64,000 nt of DNA, taken from the NCBI GenBank assembly GCA_964577175.1, contig CAZNYC010000003.1, positions 1-64,000 on the forward strand, in the 5' to 3' direction. The notes beneath the pieces were generated by a model. It searched no databases, had not been told where the DNA came from, and was given only the letters and a program-made list of their open reading frames with translations. Made by a program: the position numbers and the translations under genes. Source of the DNA: BS750m-G62 sp964577175 (GTDB lineage Bacteria; Planctomycetota; Phycisphaerae; FEN-1346). This document shows positions 44,672-53,619 of the stretch, one piece after another. Each line of letters begins with the position of its first letter. The first letter of the stretch is position 1.

Positions 44672-47600
44672 TCACTCCTGAAGCGTATCGGCATCGTGCA
44701 GACGGCGGCCGGCGGCGATGGCGCGGCGGGCGGCTTCCTCCCGGCGGAGGAGGCGGACGTACTTCTCNNNNNNNNNNNNNNNNNNNNNNNNNNNNNNNNN
44801 NNNNNNNNNNNNNNNNNNNNNNNNNNNNNNNNNNNNNNNNNNNNNNNNNNNNNNNNNNNNNNNNNNNCGGCGATGGCGCGGCGGGCGGCTTCCTCCCGGC
44901 GGAGGAGGCGGACGTACTTCTCCTGCCGCTCGCGGTCCGGACCGACGAGTTCCGCGCCGGGCATCTCCATCCGCGGCCGCTCGGCCAGCGCCTGCTTGCC
45001 GCGGCGTATGATGGCCAGCGCCTCGGCATACGCCTCGCCCCCCTGCTCTCTCAGCCCCGCCAGGCACGGGCTGACCTCCGGCCGGGTGAAACTGACGAGC
45101 GGTTCGTGGTGGCGTCGAAGCACGTCCACGCCCGTCAACGCCTTCAGCCGCTTCAGGGCATCCGTGCCGATGGGGCAGCGGCCGTACGGATTCTTCCGGT
45201 ACGCGCTCGCATACGAGGGGTAGTACGGGGCGTTGATGTCGATCCAGGTGACGATCCGCTCGAGCTCCTCGGCGCTCAGCCGCTTGCCGGTCGCGCTCGT
45301 GCGGAGGTGCGCGACGAGTTTGCTGGCGTGCGAGCCCCAGGAGTACGGTTTCTGCACCGGCGCCGGGCCGGCGCCGATGACCTTCACCAGGCCCTTTCGC
45401 CGGAGTTCCATGTACGAGACGTTGAACGAGCGTGTCAGGTCGCCGGCCAGGACGAACTTCTCGGCCGCCTTCCCGCCGAAGTCGTGGCAGCGGACGCAGT
45501 GCCGATCCCAGATCGGCTGAATCTCCGCCAGGTAGTTGAAGAGGAACGGCTCCCGGCCGAACGGCGGGCGGGGCGTGCTCGCCGGGCGGGCGGCGGCAGC
45601 CTTCGCCACGTTCGGGACGGCGGTCCGGCGGTCCTCGTGGCAGCCGATGCAGCCCAGCGTCTCGCCCGGCCGGACGATCGTGCCCGACCGCATCGACTGC
45701 ACCATCATCTTGTTCTCATCCAGCAACTGGAAGTAGACGAACCGGTCGGCCGGGACCGTGAAGTACGCCGAGCCGTCCGCCTCGACCGGCACGGTGCCGA
45801 GGATACGCTTGTTGTTGAAATCGTCCCAGTTCATGCCGGGCGCCTGCGTGCCGCTGCCGTGCCAATTCGACCCGGTCCAGAACCGCTTCTCGGGCGACTC
45901 GACGACCCGCAGGTACTTCACCGTCCCCCGCTCGACGGTCTCCATGCCCGTGCCGATGTACACGTCGTGGACGTAGAACGTGCCGTGCGGCTGGCGCAGG
46001 TCCGTCCGGTCGGGCAGGACCGGGGGCCGGGGGCGGGGCGCGAGCGGCATCGGGTCGAAGCAGCCCGGCGCCTCGGCGTGGACGAGCACCTCGTTGCCGA
46101 AGACGTCGACCAGGTAGATGCCCATCTCCTCCCCCTCGCCCGTCTGGCGGGCGCAGAGGAAATACTTGCCGGCCGAGGCGGGCGCCTGCGGGTCGTACAG
46201 CGGATACGGGTCCTCGTACTTCGGCCGGACCCGCGTGAAGGTATCGTAGTTGCCGACGGTGACGAGGTCGCGGGCCTCCGGCGGCCAGGTGCGGACGACG
46301 GGCCGTTTGCCGTCCATCCCGCGCGAGCGGTCGACGACGGCCAAGGCGCCCCACGGCCGGTCGTGGCACGAGGTGAACGTGGCGACGAACCGCTCCGTGC
46401 CGGGGATAGGCCGGGCGTCGATCACCCCGCCGGGCGAGGCCGTGTTGTTTCCCCACAGGAGGGCGTGGTTCGTGCCGTCCGGGCGGCAGAGCCACACGCC
46501 CTGGGCGTCGCCGAAGTTGCGGTCCACGTATTCCCACCGGTCGTACACGACGGACCCGTCGGGCATGAGGGCGGGATGCCCCTCGTGGAGCGTGCTGTGG
46601 CCCACCTGGTGCACGTTGGCCCCGCCGGCGTCCATCCGGAAGAGGTTGCCCATGATATGGCGGTTGCACATGCAGAACTTGGGCTCGCGGGTGGAGGCGA
46701 AGACGATGCGGCCGTCGGGCAGGTAGCACGGGTCGACGTCCGAGACCCCGTCGAGGGCGGTCAGGGGATGGAGGCGTCCGCGGTTGGGGCGCGGCGTGTG
46801 CGGAGACCCGCCGCGCTTCGCCTCATTGCCCGCGCGGCGGGTCTCCTGGCCTGCCGCGCCCGGCCGCAGGTCCAGTTCGTAGATGGAGTAGTCGTCGCGC
46901 GGCTGGCGGCGGATGGAGAGGAGGACCCGCTGCCCGCCGAAGTGGACGTCCGGGTCGCGGGCGACGCCGTCGGGCACCTCGAGCAGGGTCTCGACGCGGC
47001 CGCCGCCGGCCAGGTGCAGCAGTTTGACGGCTCCGGGGCCCTGGAACTTGCCGGCGTTGATCTCCCCGTTCTGGAACATCGTGGCCGTGTTGTGATGGTC
47101 CGGGCGGTACTGCCGGCGGACGACGAAGAGGATGGGATGGTGGCGGACCAGGGGGTTGGCAAGCAGGGCCTCGCGGGCCAGTGCTTCAACGTCTTCGACG
47201 CATGCCTGCAAGGCCTCCGGCGCCGCGGTTTCCACCCTCTGCCGGATCTCGTTCAAGCGGGCGAGGTACGTCCGGCCGTCCGTGTATCGCTCGCCGAACG
47301 TCTCGGCGAGGTCGCGCACGGCCGCGCGGAGGGAAGCCACCCGGCCCAGTACCTGCTGCCGCGCGGTGTCGCGGCGGGCGCGGTCGAGGGCCGCGAACCG
47401 CTCCTTCGTGGCCGCCTCATCGACTCGGGCGCGGGCGCGGAAGTCGTCGAACGTGACGTGCCCCCAGCCGCCCGTGTGACGGTCCACGATACGGAGGAAG
47501 ACGGGCCGGCCGACGAGGTCCGGCACGTCCCAGGCCACGCGCTGCATCGTCTCGGTGTTCCTGCCGCGGGCGCGGCGCACCTCCTTGCCGTCGGCGGTGC

Positions 47601-48015
47601 AGAGCGCAACATACGTCGCCTTGTGCCGCCCGCCGCCGACGAGAAACGACACCTCCGGGCCGCTGAGCCGAAAGACGGGTGATTCGAGGACACCGGTCAT
47701 GCGGTCGGTGCGGCCGCCGTCCGCCCGTTCGAGCGTGTTCAGGTAGAACCGCCCCTCTTTGTTGTAGCGGACGGTGGGGCGGTTATGGAAGAACTCAAAA
47801 TCGGCGACGGTGTGGTCGAACCGCCCCTCGACGACCCGCCAGCCCTGGAGGTCGCCCGTCTCGAAATCGAAGACCACGGCCCCATTGCGCTGTGAAAGCG
47901 CACCGTCCTCCGCCTTGAGCGACGGCGCCGCCGCCGCGGCAACTACCGAAAGGACGACCGCGGCGAGGAGCACCGCGGTCGCCGGTCGATGCGATTCACG
48001 ACCGTGTACCGTCAT
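44672..48015 (-). CDS. HzsA-related di-heme protein with N-terminal jelly-roll, interrupted by an assembly gap
   Basis: The gene is broken by 100 N at 44768-44867, but the two sides share an exact 55-bp overlap. Removing 155 bases (gap plus one copy) leaves 3189 bases, an exact 1063 codons, ending ...AARRAIAAGRRLHDADTLQE and TGA at 44672. So I read an intact 1062-aa protein. The start is ATG 48015 (gagaaagg upstream). It has a signal peptide, a beta-sandwich domain (about 45-195, VVFDFETGDLQGWRVVEG), a helical region, a propeller, and hemes CIGCH (789-793) and CVRCH (840-844). The residue four after the first heme His is Arg. A REP-like element is inserted in a propeller loop (see 46802). Function unknown. 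Confidence 0.8.
44713..44922. other. Scaffold gap with 55-bp direct overlap (44713-44767 = 44868-44922)
   Basis: Exactly 100 N (44768-44867) lie between two identical 55-base segments (cggcgatggcgcgg...cgtacttctc). This is the signature of two contigs that overlap by one k-mer of length 55 but were scaffolded with a default gap. The true sequence has one copy and no gap. Confidence 0.9.
46802..46846. repeat. REP-like palindrome inserted inside a coding sequence
   Basis: ggagacccgccgcgc (46802-46816) and gcgcggcgggtctcc (46832-46846) form a perfect 15-bp inverted repeat, preceded by a half-site at 46789-46797. It adds about 25-30 residues (AGQETRRAGNEAKRGGS...) to a propeller loop of the HzsA-related protein without breaking the frame. 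Confidence 0.75.
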
Positions 48016-48057
48016 GCCTTTCTCGTCCCACCGCGCGGGATACTCCTGCTGCGTCTG

Positions 48058-48090
48058 CACCGCGGGTACGGAGACCCGCCGCGCACAACG
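48058..48090. repeat. REP-like palindrome
   Basis: gcgggtacggagacccgc core with the usual gccgcgcacaacg tail, in the 88-base gap between two minus-strand genes. Confidence 0.6.
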
Positions 48091-48103
48091 TATCAGCGTC
48101 GCG

Positions 48104-48979
48104 CTACTCCTCCACGGGCATCAGCCGGCAGACCGTGACGACGTCCCGCTCGAACTGGGGCACGTAGAGGAGCATCCGGTCGCGATCGAGGCCGATGTCG
48201 GCGGGCGTTTCGAGTTCCACCAGGGTGTAGACGTGCGTGCGGTCGGGCGCGATCGCCGCCACGCGGTTCCCGTGCATGTCCGAGACCAGGATCGTGCCGT
48301 CGTCGAGCACCTCGATGCCGTCGGGCGTCACGAAATGGTCGGCCAAGCCCATCGGGATGGGGTCGCCCTCGCCCGTGGGGTCGAGTTCGTAGACCTCGTG
48401 GAGGTCCCAACTGACGGCGTACATCTTCTCCTTGAAGAACGTGATGCCGTTCACGCCCGCCGGGGCCTTGACGCGGGTGACGCCGTCCTTCGCCATGCGG
48501 TAGACGACGCCGGCGGCGGTATCGGAGACGTACACGGCTTCGCCGTCGGTCGCCATGTCGTTCAGGTGCTGGCCCTCGGGCCCTTCCACGGGCGTGACGC
48601 CGGGGGCATCGGTCAGGGGGAACCCGAGGACGCGGCTGTTATCGGCGACGTAGAGGACGCGATTGTAGATAGCCATCCCCTTCGGGCTGTGGATGGGTAT
48701 CTCCTCGGTGGAAGCCCGCCAGCGAAGGTCGCGCGGCGTGCCGCCGGGGGAAAGCAGCGAGATGAATCCTTTGCCGTCGTCCGCCCAGTAGGCGGCGGCG
48801 TCGGTGTCCATGTTCGAGACGTAGACCTTGCCGGTCTGCGTATCGACGAGGCAGCACTCGGGCACCGCCAACTGGCCGATGGCGGTGACCTGTTTCACCT
48901 TCCACGCCTCGGCGCCGCAACCGGCGAGGACCGGCAGGGCACAGAGGACCACGACGAGGGGCCACGCGGAACGTTTCAT
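48104..48979 (-). CDS. NHL/SMP-30-like propeller lipoprotein
   Basis: A 291-aa lipoprotein. The signal peptide ends in the lipobox LAGC (VLCALPVLAGCG), so the protein should be acylated on that Cys and membrane-bound outside the cytoplasm. The rest is a six-bladed propeller of the SMP-30/NHL type (GKVYVSNMDTDAAAYWADD, IPIHSPKGMAIYNRVLYVAD, TPDGIEVLDDGTILVSDM). ATG 48979 overlaps the stop of the upstream HzsA-related gene (ATGA), with aaggag before it, so the two are translationally coupled. No calcium-site or lactonase residues can be named with confidence. Likely an accessory binding protein for the heme complex. Confidence 0.8.
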   Translation of the reverse strand: MKRSAWPLVVVLCALPVLAGCGAEAWKVKQVTAIGQLAVPECCLVDTQTGKVYVSNMDTDAAAYWADDGKGFISLLSPGGTPRDLRWRASTEEIPIHSPKGMAIYNRVLYVADNSRVLGFPLTDAPGVTPVEGPEGQHLNDMATDGEAVYVSDTAAGVVYRMAKDGVTRVKAPAGVNGITFFKEKMYAVSWDLHEVYELDPTGEGDPIPMGLADHFVTPDGIEVLDDGTILVSDMHGNRVAAIAPDRTHVYTLVELETPADIGLDRDRMLLYVPQFERDVVTVCRLMPVEE

Positions 48980-51453
48980 CGTTCACTCCTTGCTGACTGG
49001 ACAGGTGGTTGGTACCAGAACGATTCCCAGTACGCCTGGTCCGTCTTGTAGGGGTCGACGGGATCGTCGGGCCCCAGGTCTTTCGGCAAGATGCCGTAGC
49101 GCTTCATCTCGCGGATGTACGGGCGACCCGGGCGGAAGCCGGCCATGTCGAATCGCTTGTTCTCGTGCCCTAAATAGTGCTTGCCGCGACGGATCCATGC
49201 AAGCAGTTTCCGGTAATCGGGGTCCTTCGTGTCCGCGAAGACGGGCGGGACGCGCTTCTTGCCCTTGGGCGGTTTGGCCTTGGCCTGGCACGTGCCGTAA
49301 CCCCCGGCCGCCTTCGAGAGGGGGCCGAGGAGGAATTCCGATTTCTCAGGCCGGCTCAGGTTGAATACCAGTTCGCGGTTGTAGCGCTTCGAGTTGCCGG
49401 AGAGGGCCGTCGGAAGACGCCTGTTGCCCTTGTGACACGAGGCGCAGCGTTTGCGGATGACGGCCCCGGCGGTCTTCGTTTCAGGCCAGTCCAGATCGTG
49501 CCGGATCCGCTTGTTCTGGATGCTGCGGTAGAGCATGCCCGTGCCGAGGGCGCCGTACGTGCCGGGGTAGACGGCGCCGGACTCGATCCAGTAGCGGACC
49601 ATCTTGATCTCGTGCGGCGAGGCCTTGACGTTCTGGTGGCCGCCCGCGAGTTTCTTCATGATGGGGCTGGCCACCGCCCCCACGGACCGGGGCGGCCGGC
49701 TGCCCACCGCCTGGTTCCGCCCGTCAACGTACTGATTGCGGTAGGTCAGGTTCAGGTAACTGTGACACCAGTACGGCCCGCGGTCGCCCGCCAGGCTGAA
49801 CCCGCCGGCCCGCTTGTCGGGGTTGTGGCAGGTGGCACAGTGCTTGTCGAGGATCGGCTGAATGTCGCGCGGGAAGTCGAAGACGTCCGGCACGTCGTCG
49901 ATGGGCCGGATGCGGCTCGGGGCTCGTTCTACTGCCAGAAGGGACGTCTCCTTCGGATGCATCACGCGGTTCCGCCGTTCGTGGCACCCGACGCACCCGG
50001 TCGTCTCGCCCGGCTGGACGGTGACGAACGAGTGCATCCGCTTGATCGCGTTGTCACGTGAATCCATGGCCACGAAGAACAGGCTCCGCATGGCCGGCAC
50101 CTCGAAGTACGCCGACCCGTCCTCCTCCACCGGCACGGTGCCGAGGATGCGTTCCAGCATAAACGTGCCGCCGCGCGTGATAGGCGACATGCCACCGTGG
50201 AAGTGGATGGGCTCGGGCAGGAGTTCCAGGACGAGGAGTTTGGTGATTTCCCCGTCTTTGACGCCGACCATGTTCCGGCCGACGTTGACGTCGCTGAGGA
50301 CGAGGCGGCCGGTGGTCTTCGAGGGATCGGTGCGTTCGGCGATGCGGGTCTCGCGCGGCCGGGCGCGCAAGGGCCGCGGTTCGTGCAGGTCCATGTTGCC
50401 TTCCTTGGCGCGAAGGACCTGCGTGCGCCCCCGGCCGTCCATCAGTTCGATGCCTCGCGGCGACGCCAGGAGGATGCAGTCCTCCGAGAACGGGTACGGA
50501 TCGCGCCAGATGGGTTTGCTGTGAATGTCGCGCGTGTACGGCCGGGCGTCCGGGCCGGCGTCCGGATCGACGACGGTGACGCGGCCGGCGTGCTCGCGGC
50601 GACCGTGGCCGGGCGAGAAGATCGAGAGGACCCGGTCCGTGCCGGGAATCGGCTTGGCGTCGATCATCACGATGCCGCCGTGCATGTTCCCGAAGTAGAC
50701 CATCTGCCCCGTGCCGTCCGGGTTCACCGTCCACAGGTGATGGTAATGGACCTGGCTGCGGTCGGTGTATTCCCACCGCATGTAGAGGACGCGGCCGTCG
50801 GGCATCATCCAGGGGGTGTTGTCGTGATCGTTGTTCGAGGAGATGGGGCGAATGTTCTCGCCGTTCGGCCCGCAGCGATACATGACGCCCACCTGCGTGA
50901 GCCAGCAGTTGACCCATCGCTTGCAGCGGGTGGAGACGAAGAGGATGTCGTCGTTGGGCAGGTAGATGGCCTCGTAATCGTCGTAGTCGCCGCGGGTGAT
51001 CTGCCGGACGTTCGAGCCGTCCGGGGCGCACTCGTACAGGTGGTAGGGGTCCGTGCCGCCCTTGCGCCATGAGAAGAGGATCCTCTTTCCGCTGTAATGG
51101 ACGTGCGGGTCGCGGATGTTGCCCCGGGGGTCGTCGATGAGGACGGTGACCTTGCCGGTCCTGAGGTTCATGCGGACAAGCCTGCCCCCGGGGACATACG
51201 TCTTGCGGTTTTCGTCCTCGGCGTAATAACTGATGTTGGCGTACCAGTGGGGATCGGGCCCCATGGGGCGGGCGGCGTAGATGATGTCCTCGACGCCGGC
51301 CATCGGGCCCGCCAGGGCCTCCTTGAGGAGGCCCTTCTGGGGCGGTTTGCCCGCGACCGCATGGCCGGCGAGGAGGCAAAGGCACACACACGCCGCAACC
51401 ACGAACGTCGTCCGCGTCAGGCGGAAACGCACAGGCGGGATTCGAAATGTCAT
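48976..51453 (-). CDS. HzsA-related tri-heme beta-propeller protein
   Basis: An 825-aa exported protein (ATG 51453 with gaggtg upstream; a GTG 6 bases earlier is also possible). The signal peptide ends near AGHAVAGKP. The propeller covers about 45-340 (TVLIDDPRGNIRDPHVHYSG, NDDILFVSTRCKRWVNCW, LYMRWEYTDRSQ); the alpha-like middle domain reads MLERILGTVPVEEDGSAYFE. Three CxxCH motifs: CVGCH (487-491), CATCH (539-543) and CASCH (670-674), one more than its paralogs. Asn is four residues after the first heme His. It sits 7 bases after the propeller/MauG gene and is coupled to the lipoprotein gene, so these three are the best candidates for one complex. Confidence 0.85.
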   Translation of the reverse strand: MTFRIPPVRFRLTRTTFVVAACVCLCLLAGHAVAGKPPQKGLLKEALAGPMAGVEDIIYAARPMGPDPHWYANISYYAEDENRKTYVPGGRLVRMNLRTGKVTVLIDDPRGNIRDPHVHYSGKRILFSWRKGGTDPYHLYECAPDGSNVRQITRGDYDDYEAIYLPNDDILFVSTRCKRWVNCWLTQVGVMYRCGPNGENIRPISSNNDHDNTPWMMPDGRVLYMRWEYTDRSQVHYHHLWTVNPDGTGQMVYFGNMHGGIVMIDAKPIPGTDRVLSIFSPGHGRREHAGRVTVVDPDAGPDARPYTRDIHSKPIWRDPYPFSEDCILLASPRGIELMDGRGRTQVLRAKEGNMDLHEPRPLRARPRETRIAERTDPSKTTGRLVLSDVNVGRNMVGVKDGEITKLLVLELLPEPIHFHGGMSPITRGGTFMLERILGTVPVEEDGSAYFEVPAMRSLFFVAMDSRDNAIKRMHSFVTVQPGETTGCVGCHERRNRVMHPKETSLLAVERAPSRIRPIDDVPDVFDFPRDIQPILDKHCATCHNPDKRAGGFSLAGDRGPYWCHSYLNLTYRNQYVDGRNQAVGSRPPRSVGAVASPIMKKLAGGHQNVKASPHEIKMVRYWIESGAVYPGTYGALGTGMLYRSIQNKRIRHDLDWPETKTAGAVIRKRCASCHKGNRRLPTALSGNSKRYNRELVFNLSRPEKSEFLLGPLSKAAGGYGTCQAKAKPPKGKKRVPPVFADTKDPDYRKLLAWIRRGKHYLGHENKRFDMAGFRPGRPYIREMKRYGILPKDLGPDDPVDPYKTDQAYWESFWYQPPVQSARSER

Positions 51454-51460
51454 ACGCACC

Positions 51461-53380
51461 TCAGAGCGACATCAGGTACGCGGCCAGATCGTCGATTTCC
51501 TTTTCCGTCAGGCCGCTCGTCTTACCGTGCTTGTCCTCCTTGTTGAACGTCGTGAGGACGTCCTTCAGAGTCACCGCCTCGCCGCTGTGCAGATACGGCG
51601 CGGTGCGATACAACTCGTGGAGGAGGGGCGTATCGAACTTGCCGTTGAACTTCTCGCCGCGGTCCAGTTCGTACTCGGTGCCCACGTCGTACGCCTGCTT
51701 GTCCGTGAAGAGGGGGGCCGGATGGCATGCCGCGCAGCCGGCCTTGCCCTCGAAGATCTTCTTGCCGCGCTCGGCCGCCTCGGTCAGGCCGCCGCCGGGC
51801 GTCAGGTGCGGGCCGGCCTCGGGCTCCAGCGACCGCAGGTAGGTGGAGACGGCGTCGATTTCCTCGTCCTTGGCCTGGTGAAACTGGATGTGCCTGAAGC
51901 CGGCGGCGACGGCCACCTCCATCTTGTCCCGCACGCCGCGCGACATGACCGGGGGCGCCTTGTGCGAGAGGATGAGCGACCGCGCGTTCTTCGGGTTCCC
52001 GAGGCCGTCGTTCAGCAGGTCCCAGTTCAGGCCGTCCGCCCGGGCGTCCTCCGGGTGGCACGTCGCGCAACTGAGCCAGTGCTGGAAGCACATGGTGGCG
52101 TCGTGAAAGTGCCGCTCGCCCAGGCGAATCTCGTCGGGGTCCGGGTTCTTGCCCAGCGGGATGCGGGCGGTCACCTTGCCGCTGGCGGGATCGGCCAGGG
52201 CCACCTCGCCGGCGAAGTAGACGGCGACGGCGAGGGTCTTACCGTCCGGCGACAGGTCCACGCCGCGCGGCCCCTTGCCGGTGACGTGTGTCCGGCGCAT
52301 CAGGCCGGCGCCGTAGAGGGCGGCGAGGTCGTTGACGAGGTCGTCGCGCTTCTTCGGGTCTTCCTTGATTTCCTTCCAGATGTCCGGCACATAGCCGTTG
52401 GGTCCGCCCTTGCCTTGCGGCAGAGGCTTGCCGTCGAGCAGCAGGTGGACGCCTTCCAGGTCCACCCGTGCCACCTGGTGCACGCCGGAGAGGGTGATCC
52501 AGATCGTCTCGCCGCCGGTGCTGAGCGCCACGCCCCACGGGTCGGCGGCGCCTTCGGAGAGGCGGTCGAGCAGGAGCGTGGCCACGTGCGCCTTGGCCTT
52601 CAGGTCGATGACGCTCAGGCCGTTCGTGTTGACCCATCCCCGTTCCAGTTGGGTGGTGGGGAGCGTGGTCCGGCCGACGGTGTGGACGGCATAAGCCCAC
52701 CGGCCGTCCGGCGAAATCGCGATGCCGCGAAGCGACGTCGACCCGCCCGGCATCTTGATGTGCTTGACGACCTTCAGCCCGTCGAGGTCGATCAGACTGA
52801 GGCAGGCGGCCGTCTGCGGGTCCGCCGCGCTGCCGCGAGGCAGGAGGTTACCGACCACCGCCATCGACTCGTCGGGCGTGACGGCCGCGAAGAACGGCTG
52901 GTGGAGCAGCGCCACCCGGCCTTTCTCCTTGCCGGAGGCCAGGTCCACGATCGAGACGTCGTCCTCCACCGTGTTGCCGGCGATGAGCAGGTTCTTCTTG
53001 GGCGCCAGCGCCACGCCGCACGGACGGAGCCCGACCGGCAGGCGGCGTCCGACCTTGCCGCTGCCGGCGTCGACCTCGGCCACGGTGCCGGCGGTGCGTT
53101 CGGCCACGTAGACCGTCTTGCCGTCGGCCGACCACGCCACGCCCGTGGGCTCACCCTTGAGGTCCACTTCGCGGGCCACCTTCTTGCCGGCCACGTCCAC
53201 CAGGCACAGGCAGCCGGCGGTGCGGTCGGAGACGGCCAGCCGTTTGCCGTCCGGCGAAAACGCCAGGTCGTACGGCGAGCGGTAGACGGGGCGCTCGGCG
53301 CCCGCCGCCGCGGGCGGGAGGACCGCCGGGAGACCGGCGGCCAGGAGACTCAGTGTCACCAGCAGAGACAACCGTTTCAT
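51461..53380 (-). CDS. YVTN propeller fused to MauG/CCP-like di-heme domain (hydrazine synthase beta-gamma-like)
   Basis: A 639-aa exported protein. The signal peptide ends near PPAAAGAERP. Residues about 35-420 are YVTN-type propeller repeats (LAFSPDGKRLAVSDRTAG, GVAWSADGKTVYVAERTAG, GVDLSPDGKTLAVAVYFAG). The C-terminal part has CATCH (438-442), CAACH (549-553) and the peroxidase-family motif APYLHSGEAVTLKDVL. Order and content equal those of the fused beta-gamma subunit of hydrazine synthase and match the C-terminal two-thirds of the ten-heme protein at 4229. It lies directly upstream of an HzsA-related gene (7 bases), so I infer a heterodimer or larger complex. Substrate unknown. Confidence 0.87.
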   Translation of the reverse strand: MKRLSLLVTLSLLAAGLPAVLPPAAAGAERPVYRSPYDLAFSPDGKRLAVSDRTAGCLCLVDVAGKKVAREVDLKGEPTGVAWSADGKTVYVAERTAGTVAEVDAGSGKVGRRLPVGLRPCGVALAPKKNLLIAGNTVEDDVSIVDLASGKEKGRVALLHQPFFAAVTPDESMAVVGNLLPRGSAADPQTAACLSLIDLDGLKVVKHIKMPGGSTSLRGIAISPDGRWAYAVHTVGRTTLPTTQLERGWVNTNGLSVIDLKAKAHVATLLLDRLSEGAADPWGVALSTGGETIWITLSGVHQVARVDLEGVHLLLDGKPLPQGKGGPNGYVPDIWKEIKEDPKKRDDLVNDLAALYGAGLMRRTHVTGKGPRGVDLSPDGKTLAVAVYFAGEVALADPASGKVTARIPLGKNPDPDEIRLGERHFHDATMCFQHWLSCATCHPEDARADGLNWDLLNDGLGNPKNARSLILSHKAPPVMSRGVRDKMEVAVAAGFRHIQFHQAKDEEIDAVSTYLRSLEPEAGPHLTPGGGLTEAAERGKKIFEGKAGCAACHPAPLFTDKQAYDVGTEYELDRGEKFNGKFDTPLLHELYRTAPYLHSGEAVTLKDVLTTFNKEDKHGKTSGLTEKEIDDLAAYLMSL

Positions 53381-53503
53381 GTGGTATCCTTCTCTTGGAG
53401 ACGTTCTGGGCGGCGGGTCTCCGGGCCCACCGTGCGGGAAGTCCTAGGCCTGCGGGCCCCACCTCCTTACTCGGCGGCGCCGGCAGCCATCTGCCACATT
53501 CTT

Positions 53504-53555
53504 GCGCGGCGGGCAGTCTTGCCCGCCGCGCGGTGCCCAAGACTGGGCACCGCGC
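53504..53555. repeat. Two overlapping palindromes (REP-like)
   Basis: gcgcggcgggc / gcccgccgcgc (53504-53531) and gcgcggtgccca / tgggcaccgcgc (53528-53555) share the bases gcgc, so only one can fold at a time. They sit between the HzsA/SUMF1 fusion gene and the propeller/MauG gene and may end transcription. Confidence 0.65.
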
Positions 53556-53577
53556 GATATTCTCACCCTCACCCCAG

Positions 53578-53601
53578 CCCTCTCCCATCAAGGGAGAGGG
53601 A
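53578..53601. repeat. Inverted repeat of the ccctctccc / gggagaggg type
   Basis: ccctctccc atcaa gggagaggg, preceded by cctcaccccag. The motif is a common dispersed element of many bacteria. It lies 20 bases past the stop at 53620 on the minus strand. Confidence 0.55.
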
Positions 53602-53619
53602 GTCACGAAACCGCCGGCC

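Noticed and set aside
44641..44767. C-terminus of the 48015 gene read straight through the N run
   Set aside because: The frame through 100 N is arbitrary. The 55-bp overlap shows that the correct continuation is in another frame and ends at 44672.
44713..44922. The 55-bp identical segments taken as a biological tandem repeat
   Set aside because: They sit exactly at both edges of a 100-N gap and restore a perfect reading frame when collapsed, so an assembly overlap is the simpler explanation.
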